Positions 17,140-26,474 of a stretch of DNA of 64,000 nt are shown in pieces. The notes beneath the pieces were generated by a model that was not told the DNA's origin, did no database searches, and worked only from the letters and a program-made list of their open reading frames with translations. How positions within the stretch are numbered: the stretch's first letter is position 1; every line of letters begins with the position of its first letter. This DNA comes from Gammaproteobacteria bacterium (GTDB taxonomy: Bacteria; Pseudomonadota; Gammaproteobacteria; Steroidobacterales; Steroidobacteraceae), in NCBI GenBank assembly GCA_025357835.1, contig JANYLM010000148.1, forward strand, positions 1 through 64,000, in the 5' to 3' direction. The position numbers were made by a program, and so were the translations under genes.

Positions 17140-17805
17140 ATGGTGAGCGCAATACCGCACCGATTTATCGTCGTCGAAGGCCCTATTGGTGTCGGAAAGA
17201 CCAGTCTGGCGCGTCGCATGGGCCAGTCCCTGGGCGGCCAGCTGGTCCTCGAGCAGGCGGACCAGAATCCCTTTCTGGAACGCTTCTACAAGAATCCGCG
17301 CGCAGCGGCTTTTCAGACTCAATTATTCTTTCTGTTTCAGCGGGCTCGGCAGTTGGAAGAGGTTCGCCAAGAAGACTTGTTCGGCTCCGTGCGCGTGGCG
17401 GACTACTTGCTGGAAAAGGATAGGCTGTTTGCCCGCATAACCCTCGATGACGCGGAATACGCGTTGTACGAACGGGTGTACGAACGGGTGGTAGTGGATG
17501 CTCCCAAGCCGGACCTGGTCGTGTACTTGCAGGCTCCCGTCGATGTGCTCGTGGATCGCATCGCTAAGCGCGGCATTCGCTACGAGCAACACATCGAACG
17601 CGGTTATCTGGATAAGCTCAATCAGGCTTATGCGCGGTTCTTCCACAGCTACGACGCCTCACCGCTGCTGATCGTGAATTCGGCAGCCATCGATCCGGTG
17701 AACAACGACGGCGACTATCAGCAATTGTTCGCCGAAATTAGCAAGGCGCGGCGCGGCCGTCATTTTTTCAACCCGGTAGGCAGTAGTTTGCTGCCGGCCG
17801 GCTGA
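17140..17805 (+). CDS. Deoxynucleoside kinase family protein
   Basis: A 221-residue P-loop kinase of the deoxyadenosine/deoxyguanosine kinase family. The P-loop is VVEGPIGVGKTSLARR. Substrate-contact segments include NPFLERFYKN, VADYLLEKDRLFA and PDLVVYLQAP, and the lid is RIAKRGIRYEQHIERGYLDKL. It phosphorylates deoxynucleosides for nucleotide salvage; which base is preferred cannot be read. The folK-dNK-panB-panC order is common in the class, but panB is missing here. Confidence 0.88.
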   Translation: MVSAIPHRFIVVEGPIGVGKTSLARRMGQSLGGQLVLEQADQNPFLERFYKNPRAAAFQTQLFFLFQRARQLEEVRQEDLFGSVRVADYLLEKDRLFARITLDDAEYALYERVYERVVVDAPKPDLVVYLQAPVDVLVDRIAKRGIRYEQHIERGYLDKLNQAYARFFHSYDASPLLIVNSAAIDPVNNDGDYQQLFAEISKARRGRHFFNPVGSSLLPAG

Positions 17806-17854
17806 GCGCCGCCAACCGCCGTCAATTCTCGCCCGGGCCGCTGCTGAGGCTAAA

Positions 17855-17905
17855 GGTCCCGCGCAAGTTGCCGATCAATAGGCGGCTACCTATTAAAGCG
17901 GGACC
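17855..17905 (+). promoter_or_regulatory. Nested hairpin in the panC leader, ending 2 bases before the start codon
   Basis: The outer arms GGTCCCGC (17855-17862) and GCGGGACC (17898-17905) pair perfectly. They enclose an inner stem AATAGG (17877-17882) with CCTATT (17889-17894). The outer arm covers the place where the panC ribosome-binding site must lie, so the structure could gate translation. No known riboswitch class is recognised. Confidence 0.5.
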
Positions 17906-17907
17906 CT

Positions 17908-18744
17908 ATGGAATTCCTCACTCGCAGCGCCTCGGTACGGGATCGGATCCGTATGTGGCGCTCCGTCGGCGCGCGCGTTGCGTTGGTCCCCACCTCAGGC
18001 ACCCTCCACAAGGGGCACATGAGTTTGGTTGCGGAGGCGCAGGAGCGCGCCGATCATGTGATCGTCAGTATTTTTGCCAATCCGCGCGAGCGCGAGTCGC
18101 CCACTCTCGAGGCGGATCGGCAGCTTTTGCAAAAAATGGGCACGACCATGGTTTTCGTGCCGCCGCAGCAGGAAATCTATCCGCTAGGCCGCGAATCGGC
18201 GGTCTGCGTCAGCGTGCCGAATCTCGCCGATATTCTGGAAGGGGCGCACCAGCCGGGGCATTTCTCCGACCTCTCGACGGTGCTCGCGAAGTTGTTAAAT
18301 CTCATTCAGCCGGACATCGCCTTATTTGGTGAGCGTGATTTTCAGCAGCTGGTGATCGTGCGGCGTTTAATCGACGATCTCTTTCTCTCCATCGATGTCG
18401 TCGGCTGTGCGACCTGGCGGGACGGCGATGGAGTGGCGGTCGCGGCGGCCAATAGGAGCCTCACGACTGACGAGCGCGCTCTCGCGCCGCGGCTGTACGC
18501 GACTTTGAACGAAATTGCGGCGAAAATAGATGCGGGCGCGCGCGACTACGAAGACTTGCAGCGGCAGGGCATGGAATCGCTGCGACACTGTGGATTCGCA
18601 CCCGAGTACTTCGCGATTCGTCAGGCCGCCGATCTCGCGCAGGTCCGCGCCGGCGCGCGAGACTTGGTTATGTTGGCGGCCGTGCGGCTGAACGCCCATC
18701 GATTGACCGACAATTTACGAGCGCGGGTTATCGACAGGTATTGA
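17908..18744 (+). CDS. panC: Divergent pantothenate synthetase homologue (PanC-like)
   Basis: A 278-residue member of the PanC nucleotidyltransferase family, which joins pantoate and beta-alanine using ATP. The HxGH motif is intact (HKGH, residues 34-37) and QPGHFSDLSTVLAKLLNLIQ is normal. Several signature residues differ. The Met of VPTMG is Ser30. NPxQF reads NPRER (Gln to Glu61). The catalytic Lys of GEKD is Arg143. The ATP-binding SSR of the SSRN motif is AAA (179-181). These positions are strongly conserved and important in characterised PanC enzymes, so activity or substrate may be changed. panB does not precede it. The 3' end overlaps queG by 17 bases. Confidence 0.75.
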   Translation: MEFLTRSASVRDRIRMWRSVGARVALVPTSGTLHKGHMSLVAEAQERADHVIVSIFANPRERESPTLEADRQLLQKMGTTMVFVPPQQEIYPLGRESAVCVSVPNLADILEGAHQPGHFSDLSTVLAKLLNLIQPDIALFGERDFQQLVIVRRLIDDLFLSIDVVGCATWRDGDGVAVAAANRSLTTDERALAPRLYATLNEIAAKIDAGARDYEDLQRQGMESLRHCGFAPEYFAIRQAADLAQVRAGARDLVMLAAVRLNAHRLTDNLRARVIDRY

Positions 18745-19840
18745 GCGGCGGGTCGTGGGACGGAATCAATTCGTGCTGCGCCAGCGCCCAATGCACGTGT
18801 TCGCGCACGATGGGCGAAGGATGTTGCGCTCGGCCGCGCAGTGCCAGGAGTAGCGCAGGCGAGGTCGGTGCATTGCCCAGCGCGATGGCGATATTGCGCA
18901 ACCATCGTTCATGGCCGATGCGCCGGATCGCGCTGCCTTGGGTGCGCAGCAGAAATTGCTCCTCGCTCCAGGAAAAGAGCTCGATTAGTTGCGAGTGATC
19001 CAAGCCGTGCCGCACCGCGAAGTCCTTCTCGGCGGTGGGGCGTGCGAACTTGTTCCATGGGCAAACCAATTGGCAGTCATCGCAACCGTAGATGCGATTG
19101 CCAATCGCACGGCGGAATTCCGCTGGTATCGACCCGGCCAACTCGATGGTGAGATAGGAAATACAGCGTCGCGCATCAAGCCTGTAGGGGGCGACGATGG
19201 CCCCGGTGGGGCAGGCGGGCATGCAGGCGCTACAGCTGCCGCAATGCGCGGTGCTCGCTTGCTCGGTCGGTAATTCAAGGTCCAGGTAAATCTCGCCCAG
19301 GAAAAAATACGACCCGGCGTCGCGATCGATCAGGTTGGTGTGTTTGCCGATCCAGCCCAATCCGGCGTTGCGCGCCAGGGCTTTTTCCAGAACCGGCGCG
19401 CTGTCGGTGAAAACGCGGTGACCGAACGGGCCCACTGCGCCCTGGATTCGGTCGCAGAGCTGCTGCAGGCGGGCGCGCATGAGTTTGTGGTAGTCGCGCC
19501 CCAGCGCGTAGCGCGACAGGTAGGCGACGCTGCGGTCGGCCAGAGTGGCTTCGGCGTCGGCCGCATCCTTGGGCCAATAGTCCATGCGCACGCTGATACA
19601 GCTCACCGTGCCCGGTATCAGGTCCGCCGGTCTGCTGCGCTTTAATCCATGGCGCGACATGTAAGTCATTTCGCCGTCGAATCCGGCGCGCAGCCAATCA
19701 AGGAAATGCGCCTCATCGCGCGCCAGATCGATGTTCGCCACCCCGAGCCGCGCAAACCCCAGTTCCTCGCTCCAACGTCGCAAGTCAGCCAACAGGGCAG
19801 GAGCGTCAAACGGAGTGCGGGGGGATGCGACAGTGGTCAT
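18728..19840 (-). CDS. queG: Epoxyqueuosine reductase
   Basis: A 370-residue cobalamin-dependent enzyme that performs the last step of queuosine synthesis in tRNA, reducing epoxyqueuosine. Two [4Fe-4S] clusters are marked by CGSCSACMPACPTGAI and CDDCQLVCPWNKF. The N-terminal region has GVANIDL and the DUF1730-type segment FDGEMTYMSRHGLKRSRP. The C-terminal HEAT-like end has VREHVHWALAQH. It is divergent from tsaE, as in E. coli where both lie in the same neighbourhood, and its 3' end overlaps the convergent panC. Confidence 0.95.
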   Translation of the reverse strand: MTTVASPRTPFDAPALLADLRRWSEELGFARLGVANIDLARDEAHFLDWLRAGFDGEMTYMSRHGLKRSRPADLIPGTVSCISVRMDYWPKDAADAEATLADRSVAYLSRYALGRDYHKLMRARLQQLCDRIQGAVGPFGHRVFTDSAPVLEKALARNAGLGWIGKHTNLIDRDAGSYFFLGEIYLDLELPTEQASTAHCGSCSACMPACPTGAIVAPYRLDARRCISYLTIELAGSIPAEFRRAIGNRIYGCDDCQLVCPWNKFARPTAEKDFAVRHGLDHSQLIELFSWSEEQFLLRTQGSAIRRIGHERWLRNIAIALGNAPTSPALLLALRGRAQHPSPIVREHVHWALAQHELIPSHDPPLNTCR

Positions 19841-19930
19841 ACCGTAAACTTAAGCCGGTTGCGCGAAGTCTGCGCGGGTGGTCCGTATAATGGCCAAAAA
19901 CGCCGCGACCCGCTGCGCCAACGGACACCA

Positions 19931-20494
19931 ATGCGTCGAGTATCGATGGATTTCAACTTGGCCGACAGCAGCGTCACGGAAGTCTTGGGGCAGGCGCTCG
20001 CGCGTTCTCTTCCCGTCACGGTAGCCGGCCCCGCCGCTGCACCGCCAGGGGCCGCGCAGGCGAGCACTGTGTTGCCCGGCGCCGTGATGTACCTGCAAGG
20101 CGATCTTGGAGCGGGAAAAACTACCTGCGTGCGCAGTTTGCTGCGGGCACTGGGAGTCACGGCCTTGGTTCGCAGCCCGACTTACACCCTGGTCGAGACC
20201 TACAGCGTCGCGGCGCTCAGCTGCGTCCATGTGGACCTGTATCGCCTGCAATCTCTAACCGAAGTCGATGAGTTGGGATTGCGCGATATGATAGGGCCAG
20301 GCTGTCTGATGATGGTGGAATGGCCGGAGAAGGGCGGTGTCGCGCTGCCGCCGGCCGATTTGGATGTGGTGCTGCGTTATGCGGGCGGGGCGCGCCAGGC
20401 GCACCTGCGCGCCGCGACGCCACTCGGGGCAGAGTGGCTACAGAAGTTGGGATTCGACACTAGCTTAGTACCCTATGTATCTAATTTAACTTGA
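19931..20494 (+). CDS. tsaE: tRNA threonylcarbamoyladenosine biosynthesis ATPase
   Basis: A 187-residue P-loop ATPase that activates the TsaBD complex for t6A37 modification of tRNA. The start is ATG 19931 or 19946 (MDFNLADSSV). Walker A is GDLGAGKTTCVRSLLR. SPTYTLVETY, HVDLYRL and VEWPEKG are the TsaE family motifs. It is about 25 residues longer than usual because of a Pro/Ala-rich insert before the P-loop (residues 30-50). It begins the run leading to the amidase and mutL, the same order as in E. coli. Confidence 0.93.
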   Translation: MRRVSMDFNLADSSVTEVLGQALARSLPVTVAGPAAAPPGAAQASTVLPGAVMYLQGDLGAGKTTCVRSLLRALGVTALVRSPTYTLVETYSVAALSCVHVDLYRLQSLTEVDELGLRDMIGPGCLMMVEWPEKGGVALPPADLDVVLRYAGGARQAHLRAATPLGAEWLQKLGFDTSLVPYVSNLT

Positions 20495-20528
20495 AAAATA
20501 GTGCGCATAAGCGTTAACTTAATGCGCT

Positions 20529-21737
20529 ATGAGACGCCTGCTGCCGCACATCGTTGGGGCGACCCTGCTGTCGATGCTGCCGCAGCTGCCGGCGCATGCG
20601 GTGGAGGTGCGCGCCATTAGGCTGTGGGCGGGCCCCGACAACACGCGGGTGGTGTTGGATCTTTCGGGCAGTGCCCAACACAGTTTGCAGGTACTGAAGA
20701 ACCCTGATCGCGTGGTTCTGGATGTCGCGGATGCGCGGCTGGCGAGCGGCGCTCGGGCCGTCCCTGCCGCAACCGGAGCGGTGAAACAGGTGCGCTTGGG
20801 GCGCCGACCCTCGGGGGAGCTACGAATCGTGCTGGACATGGCGCGGCCCATCCAGGCCAAGAGCTTTCTGGCGGCCCCCAATGATCGCTACGGGTATCGA
20901 CTGGTCATCGACTTGGGCGCGACTCAAGGCGTCGACACGCCGGTCAAGGTAGAGCATGCGCCACCGGAGGCACGTGTCTTAATCATCGCCATCGACGCGG
21001 GCCACGGCGGTGAAGACCCTGGCGCGATCGGCAAGCACGGCACGCGCGAAAAGGACGTGGTGCTCGCCATCGCCCGGGAACTGGCGCTGAAGATCAATGC
21101 GGAGCCGGGGATGAAAGCTGTGCTCACCCGCAACGGCGACTACTTTGTGCCCTTGCGCGATCGGATGCGGCGCGCCCGCGCGCAAGCTGCGGATTTGTTC
21201 GTCTCGATCCATGCCGATTCGATCCGCGATCGGCGCATCGACGGCTCTTCTGTATACATACTGTCCCAGCGTGGTGCGACCGACGAGGCTTCGCGCTGGC
21301 TCGCCGAGCGTGAAAATGCCTCCGACTTGATAGGCGGCGTGTCGCTGGACGACAAAGACGACGTGCTCGCCTCGGTACTCTTGGACCTGTCGCAGTCGGC
21401 ATCTTTGAGCGCCAGCCAGGTTGCGGCGGAACGAGTGCTGCGTCAATTGAACCGAGTCGCAGAGGTGCGCAAGCCGCAAGTGCAGCAGGCGCGCTTCATG
21501 GTGCTGAAATCCCCGGATATCCCGTCCATGTTGGTTGAGACGGCTTATATTTCGAATCCGCAGGAAGAGTTGCGGCTGCGTGCGCAACGCCATCAGGCGA
21601 AGCTGGCCGCCGCCATCCATCAGGGCGTGCATGATTATTTTTACGCCAATCCGCCGGCGGGTACGCGGGTGGCGCAGCTCGCGACCGGCGCTGCGCCGCG
21701 GCCGGTTCTGGCCACGATGGGGGATTCTGGAGGATAG
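20529..21737 (+). CDS. amiC: N-acetylmuramoyl-L-alanine amidase (AMIN + Amidase_3)
   Basis: A 402-residue periplasmic amidase that cleaves septal peptidoglycan during daughter-cell separation. The signal peptide ends near LPQLPAHA. An AMIN septal-targeting domain (residues 25-140) is followed by an Amidase_3 zinc domain with IAIDAGHGGEDPGAIG, KDVVLAIARELA, FVSIHADS and MLVETAYISNP. The length resembles AmiB/AmiC, and the position before mutL matches E. coli amiB. No LysM repeats are seen, unlike E. coli AmiB. The subtype name is therefore uncertain. Confidence 0.9.
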   Translation: MRRLLPHIVGATLLSMLPQLPAHAVEVRAIRLWAGPDNTRVVLDLSGSAQHSLQVLKNPDRVVLDVADARLASGARAVPAATGAVKQVRLGRRPSGELRIVLDMARPIQAKSFLAAPNDRYGYRLVIDLGATQGVDTPVKVEHAPPEARVLIIAIDAGHGGEDPGAIGKHGTREKDVVLAIARELALKINAEPGMKAVLTRNGDYFVPLRDRMRRARAQAADLFVSIHADSIRDRRIDGSSVYILSQRGATDEASRWLAERENASDLIGGVSLDDKDDVLASVLLDLSQSASLSASQVAAERVLRQLNRVAEVRKPQVQQARFMVLKSPDIPSMLVETAYISNPQEELRLRAQRHQAKLAAAIHQGVHDYFYANPPAGTRVAQLATGAAPRPVLATMGDSGG

Positions 21738-21818
21738 AGTTGTAGCCGCCGCCGCCATGCTTCCGGCGCCCCGCGATGACTCGTGCTGTGCGAAAATGCA
21801 CGGTTTACGAGGTCGCTC

Positions 21819-23693
21819 TTGCCCATTCAGCTGCTCTCCGACGCACTTATTAACCAAATCGCTGCCGGCGAGGTGATCGAGCGGCCGGCGTCCGTAGTGA
21901 AGGAGCTGGTGGAAAACGCCATGGATGCGCGCGCGCGCCATATCGAGGTGGAACTCGAACACGGCGGCTGCAGCTTGATCCGAATACGCGACGATGGCAT
22001 GGGGATTGCGCCGGAAGAACTTGCCCTGGCGCTGGCGCGGCACGCCACCAGCAAAATCGCCTCCTTGGACGATCTGGAACGCGTCGCCACACTGGGCTTT
22101 CGGGGTGAGGCGCTGCCCAGCATTGCGTCGGTGTCACGCCTCTCGCTGGTCTCGCGCTCAAGCTTGGCTGCGCATGCATGGGTAGTCGAGGCTCACGACG
22201 GCGCGCTCGCGCCCCCCGTGCCCGCGTCGCATCCGTTGGGAACCAGTGTCGAGGTGCGTGATTTATTTTTCAATGTGCCGGCGCGGCGCAAATTCCTGCG
22301 CAGTGAAGCCACCGAATACCAGCACATCGTGCGCATGCTGGAACGCCTGGCGCTGTCGCGGTTCGACGTGGCCTTCACGCTGGTACATAACGGCAAGACG
22401 GTGTGGTCGCTGGCAGCGGCGCATACCGGACCGGAGCGCTTGGCTCGAGTGGCGAAAATATGCGGCGAGGACTTCGCCGGCCACGTCATCGAACTGAAGC
22501 ATGAGACCGAGACTCTGCGCCTGTCGGGATGGCTGGCGCTGCCGACGTTTTCGCGCAGTCAGGCGGACCTGCAATTCGCCTTTCTCAACGGCCGCTTCGT
22601 GCGCGACAAGCTGCTGGCGGGAGCCGTGCGTCTCGCCTATAAGGACGTGTTGTTCCACGGCAGGTTTTGCGCCTACCTATTGTATTTGCAATTGGATCCG
22701 ACCGCGGTCGACGTCAATGCGCACCCACAGAAGTTGGAGGTTCGATTCCGGGATTCGCGGCGTATTCATGATTTCGTGTTTCGCACGCTGGAGCGGGTGC
22801 TGGCCGACACGCGGCCCAGCGCCGAGTCCGCGGGCAGCGCGCCGCTCGATTGGCTCACCGGCAGTGCGCGCTTTGATCGAGTCGCAGCGCCGAGCCAGGC
22901 GCGCTTTGTGTTGCCGGAGGGGCGGGTGCCACGGGCCGCTGAGGACGTCTATCGCGGCTTGGTCACGCGTGCGGAGCTGGGCGTGGGCGAGGTGCCGACC
23001 GACATTCTGCGGCACCTTGGTTCTGAGGCGGCCGTCGATGCTCACTCCTGCAGCGGCCTCCAATCGGCCGAGGGCAGTGCAGTGGGGGACGGTGCCCAAT
23101 CGGCCCGCAGCGACGGGACTTTGGGATACGCCATCGCGCAGCTGCACGGAGTCTATATTCTGGCGCAAACCGCCGAGGGGATGGTGTTGGTCGATATGCA
23201 CGCCGCGCACGAGCGGGTGATGTACGAGCGCATGAAGAAATTACTGGCGGGACAGCGGGCGCAGCAACAGCTGCTGATACCGGAGATTTTGCATGTAACT
23301 CCGGCGCAGGCTGAGGCCGCCGAGGCGCATGCGGCGGAATTCGCCGCGCTGGGTTTCGCGGTAACGCGTTTGGCGCCCGACCAGTTGGCGCTGCGGGCGA
23401 TTCCCAGTCTCTTGGCGGGCCGGGATCCCGCGGGAATAGTCCGCGATGTGCTCTCGGATTTGCTGGAACAAGGCCACTCGCGGCGGGTGGAGGAGTCGAT
23501 AAATCACTTGCTCGCGACCATGTCCTGCCATGCCGCGGTTCGCGCACGGCGCACATTGAGCCTGCCGGAGATGAATGCCTTGCTGCGTGAAATGGAGGGT
23601 ACGGAGCGCGCCGATCAGTGCAACCATGGCCGGCCGACTTGGGTGCGTTTGTCGCTTGCCGATCTTGATCGGCTGTTTTTGCGCGGGCGATGA
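21819..23693 (+). CDS. mutL: DNA mismatch repair protein MutL with endonuclease-type motif
   Basis: A 624-residue GHKL ATPase. The start is TTG at 21819, with GAGG six bases upstream, giving the canonical PIQLLSDALINQIAAGEVIE. N-terminal motifs are ENAMDA, DDGMGI and GFRGEALPSI. The C-terminal domain has DMHAAHERVMYE, matching the DQHAx2Ex4E nicking motif of MutH-independent MutL proteins apart from Gln to Met, plus SCHAAVRA and CNHGRPTW. Strand discrimination is therefore likely intrinsic to MutL, not through MutH. miaA overlaps its stop (ATGA). Confidence 0.95.
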   Translation: MPIQLLSDALINQIAAGEVIERPASVVKELVENAMDARARHIEVELEHGGCSLIRIRDDGMGIAPEELALALARHATSKIASLDDLERVATLGFRGEALPSIASVSRLSLVSRSSLAAHAWVVEAHDGALAPPVPASHPLGTSVEVRDLFFNVPARRKFLRSEATEYQHIVRMLERLALSRFDVAFTLVHNGKTVWSLAAAHTGPERLARVAKICGEDFAGHVIELKHETETLRLSGWLALPTFSRSQADLQFAFLNGRFVRDKLLAGAVRLAYKDVLFHGRFCAYLLYLQLDPTAVDVNAHPQKLEVRFRDSRRIHDFVFRTLERVLADTRPSAESAGSAPLDWLTGSARFDRVAAPSQARFVLPEGRVPRAAEDVYRGLVTRAELGVGEVPTDILRHLGSEAAVDAHSCSGLQSAEGSAVGDGAQSARSDGTLGYAIAQLHGVYILAQTAEGMVLVDMHAAHERVMYERMKKLLAGQRAQQQLLIPEILHVTPAQAEAAEAHAAEFAALGFAVTRLAPDQLALRAIPSLLAGRDPAGIVRDVLSDLLEQGHSRRVEESINHLLATMSCHAAVRARRTLSLPEMNALLREMEGTERADQCNHGRPTWVRLSLADLDRLFLRGR

Positions 23694-24676
23694 CCGGCGG
23701 GGTGGCCGGCCGACGGCGCGCGATATTGTTGATGGGTCCGACCGGGGCGGGTAAATCGGACCTCGCCATGCGCTTGGCCGGAAGGCTGCCTCTCGAAATC
23801 ATCAGCGTGGACTCGGCACTGGTGTATCGCGGCATGGACATCGGCACCGCCAAACCCACCGTCGACATGCGCGAGCGCGTAGCTCACCACTTGATCGACA
23901 TCCGTGATCCCGCCGACAGTTACTCGGCAGGAGAGTTCACTCGCGACGCCGTCCACGCCATGGAGGACATTTGGCGGCGCGGGCGCCAGCCGCTGTTGGT
24001 GGGCGGCACTATGTTGTACTTTCACGCACTGAGCCACGGTATTGCGGAATTGCCGGCGGCGGACCCCGAGGTGCGCGCCGGGATTGGCGCGCAAGCGGCG
24101 GCCTCGGGATGGGCGGCTGTGCACCAGGAACTCGAGAAGGTGGACCCCGCGGCCGCTGCCCGCATTCATGTCAACGATCCGCAACGTATCCAGCGCGCGC
24201 TCGAGGTGTACCGGCTGACGGGGAAGCCCATCACGAGACTGCAACAAAATCGTCTGTCGGCGTTTGCCGACGTGGATGTCACAGAATTTGCGGTCGCGCC
24301 CCTTGAACGCGGCGATTTGCACACCAGAATCGAATTGCGCTTCGGCGCGATGCTGGTAGCCGGTTTTCTGTCCGAGGTGCGGGCGCTTGTTGCAAGAGGC
24401 GATCTGAGTACGGAACATCCATCGATGCGAGCAGTCGGATATCGGCAGCTGTGGCGACATTTAATGGGACAGTGCGCGTTGAACGAAGCGGCAATCCAGG
24501 CAATTGCCGCGACGCGGCAACTGGCCAAACGGCAGTTAAGCTGGCTGCGTCGCCGGGAGCGTGCGCAATGGTTCGATTCCATGCACCCAGGGGTGGCAGG
24601 AATGATGATGGATGCACTGTTGAAGGGCGGTTTTGCTGCCCCCTCCGAGGTAACTTCGCAACGAGGGCTGTGCTAG
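23690..24676 (+). CDS. miaA: tRNA dimethylallyltransferase
   Basis: A 328-residue enzyme that prenylates A37 of tRNAs reading UNN codons. The P-loop is [18 protein letters not shown], followed by [20 protein letters not shown], the HHLIDIRDP segment, and [11 protein letters not shown]. The C-terminal half has [19 protein letters not shown]. The gene lies between mutL and hfq, the standard gammaproteobacterial order. Its ATG overlaps the mutL stop by 4 bases. Confidence 0.96.
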   Translation: MTGGVAGRRRAILLMGPTGAGKSDLAMRLAGRLPLEIISVDSALVYRGMDIGTAKPTVDMRERVAHHLIDIRDPADSYSAGEFTRDAVHAMEDIWRRGRQPLLVGGTMLYFHALSHGIAELPAADPEVRAGIGAQAAASGWAAVHQELEKVDPAAAARIHVNDPQRIQRALEVYRLTGKPITRLQQNRLSAFADVDVTEFAVAPLERGDLHTRIELRFGAMLVAGFLSEVRALVARGDLSTEHPSMRAVGYRQLWRHLMGQCALNEAAIQAIAATRQLAKRQLSWLRRRERAQWFDSMHPGVAGMMMDALLKGGFAAPSEVTSQRGLC

Positions 24677-24755
24677 CATGAATACGCATTTGCCTGGTGC
24701 CGCAGGGAAGTGGATCGGCAGTTTGAACGACACTAAAAAACAAGGAGCTTCACTC

Positions 24756-25013
24756 ATGGCCCGTGGCCAGTCTCTGCAGGATCCATTCTTAAATGCCCTG
24801 CGCAAAGAACGCGTGCCCGTCTCAATTTATCTTGTGAACGGCATCAAATTACAGGGGCAGATCGATTCATTCGACCAGTTCGTCGTCTTACTCAGAAATA
24901 GTGTGAGTCAGATGGTCTACAAACATGCCATTTCCACCGTCGTGCCCGCTCGCAATGTGCGGTTGCCGACAGGCGAGGATGGCGAAGTGACGGAACCGGC
25001 GATCGTCGAGTGA
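24756..25013 (+). CDS. hfq: RNA chaperone Hfq
   Basis: An 85-residue Sm-like protein that forms a hexamer and mediates sRNA-mRNA pairing. The ATG at 24756 has an AAGGAG site nine bases upstream; an upstream extension of the frame is ignored. Sm1 is [19 protein letters not shown], and Sm2 ends with [12 protein letters not shown], including the YKH motif. QSLQDPFLN forms the proximal-face start. The C-terminal tail is short and acidic. Confidence 0.97.
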   Translation: MARGQSLQDPFLNALRKERVPVSIYLVNGIKLQGQIDSFDQFVVLLRNSVSQMVYKHAISTVVPARNVRLPTGEDGEVTEPAIVE

Positions 25014-25079
25014 AGTGGATGTTGACGAGCGCCGATGCGGCGATGTCACCGGTACAGATGACTGGGCGGCCCTCTGCAG

Positions 25080-26384
25080 TTGTTTGAACGCCCGCGTGGT
25101 GGTGAGCGCGCCATTCTAGTTGGCGTGGGTATCGGGCGCCCGGTGGATCCTAGCGACACGGCGGAATTCTCGGCGCTGGCCGCATCAGCGGGTACGGTGG
25201 GGGTCGGTGTGGTGCTTGCGTCACGCGCTCGCCCCGACCCCAAGTACTTTGTCGGAAGCGGTAAGGCCGAGGAAATTCGCGTCTGTGCGGAACAGTACGA
25301 TGCGGACGTGGTTCTGGTGGACCAAACCCTGACTCCGAGCCAGGAAAGAAATCTGGAGAAACTGACCGGCCGTCGGGTACTGGATCGCAACGGCTTGATA
25401 TTGGACATCTTTGCACAACGCGCCCGCAGTTTCGAAGGCAAGCTGCAAGTCGAACTCGCACAGCTCTCGCACTTGGCGAGCCGCTTGGTCAGGGGTTGGA
25501 CCCACCTTGAGCGGCAGAAGGGCGGCATCGGTTTACGAGGGCCCGGCGAAACCCAGCTTGAAACCGACCGGCGACTAATCGCCAAGCGCATCCGTACCTT
25601 GAAGTCGCGCTTGGAAAAGCTGGCCCGGCAACGCGACACGAGCCGGCACGTGCGCCGTGAGGTCCCAGTCCCCACGGTGGCGCTGGTGGGCTATACGAAC
25701 GCCGGCAAGACCACCCTATTCAATGCCTTGACCGGCTCAGACAGCTATGTCGCCGATCAGCTGTTTGCGACGCTCGATCCGACGGTGCGTCGGGTCAAAT
25801 TGGCGGGCATTGGAGAGGTGGTGCTGGCCGATACCGTGGGCTTCGTGCGCGCCCTGCCCCACGAGTTGGTGGCGGCCTTCCGTTCGACCCTGCAGGAAGC
25901 GCGGGACGCCGATCTCCTGCTGCATGTGGTGGATGCAAGCGATCCACTGCGCGATGAACGCATCGGGCAGGTCCGGGAGGTATTGCGCGGCATCGGCGCC
26001 GGCGAGATTCGCGAACTGGTGGTGCTCAATAAAATCGATCTGGTCGGGGAAAAACCCCGAGTCGTTCAGGGAGCGGATGGAGTGGCCGCTCTGGTTTCGG
26101 CCTCCGCGGTCACCGCTGACGGCCTGCCGGCGCTGCGTGAGGCTTTGGCCCACGCGGTGCGCCCCAACCAAGTTCGCCGTACCCTGCACCTCGAGTTGCA
26201 GGCCGCCGCCGTCCGATCCGACCTCTATCGGCGTAATGCCGTGCGTACCGAGCGGCAGTGCGAGGACGGCAGCTGGGAGCTGGACGTTGAACTCGATGTG
26301 GTCGAGTTTCCCAAGCTATTGGGCAGCAAGGGCGTCAACCAGGTAGACAATAAGGATAGGACCCGCGAACAGCGCGTGGCTTGA
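25080..26384 (+). CDS. hflX: Ribosome-associated GTPase HflX
   Basis: A 434-residue translational GTPase that splits stalled 70S ribosomes. It starts at TTG (25080) giving MFERPRGGERAILV, which aligns with other HflX starts. The N-terminal domain ends in the glycine-rich GGIGLRGPGETQLETDRR. The G domain has GYTNAGKTTLFN (G1), DTVGF (G3) and NKIDL (G4). It is in the hfq-hflX-hflK-hflC order of the class. Confidence 0.95.
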   Translation: MFERPRGGERAILVGVGIGRPVDPSDTAEFSALAASAGTVGVGVVLASRARPDPKYFVGSGKAEEIRVCAEQYDADVVLVDQTLTPSQERNLEKLTGRRVLDRNGLILDIFAQRARSFEGKLQVELAQLSHLASRLVRGWTHLERQKGGIGLRGPGETQLETDRRLIAKRIRTLKSRLEKLARQRDTSRHVRREVPVPTVALVGYTNAGKTTLFNALTGSDSYVADQLFATLDPTVRRVKLAGIGEVVLADTVGFVRALPHELVAAFRSTLQEARDADLLLHVVDASDPLRDERIGQVREVLRGIGAGEIRELVVLNKIDLVGEKPRVVQGADGVAALVSASAVTADGLPALREALAHAVRPNQVRRTLHLELQAAAVRSDLYRRNAVRTERQCEDGSWELDVELDVVEFPKLLGSKGVNQVDNKDRTREQRVA

Positions 26385-26474
26385 TCTCGCTTGTGAGCGG
26401 CCGGTCGGCTGTTAGAATACCCGGCTCTTCCCACATGAATCCAACACTTCGCAACTCATAATTAGGCATTACGC

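Noticed and set aside
20979-22043. 354-residue minus-strand frame across the amidase and mutL
   Set aside because: Antisense to two well-supported genes and without family features.
22963-23868. 301-residue minus-strand frame across mutL and miaA
   Set aside because: Spans two real genes in antisense and is Arg/Pro/Ala low-complexity.
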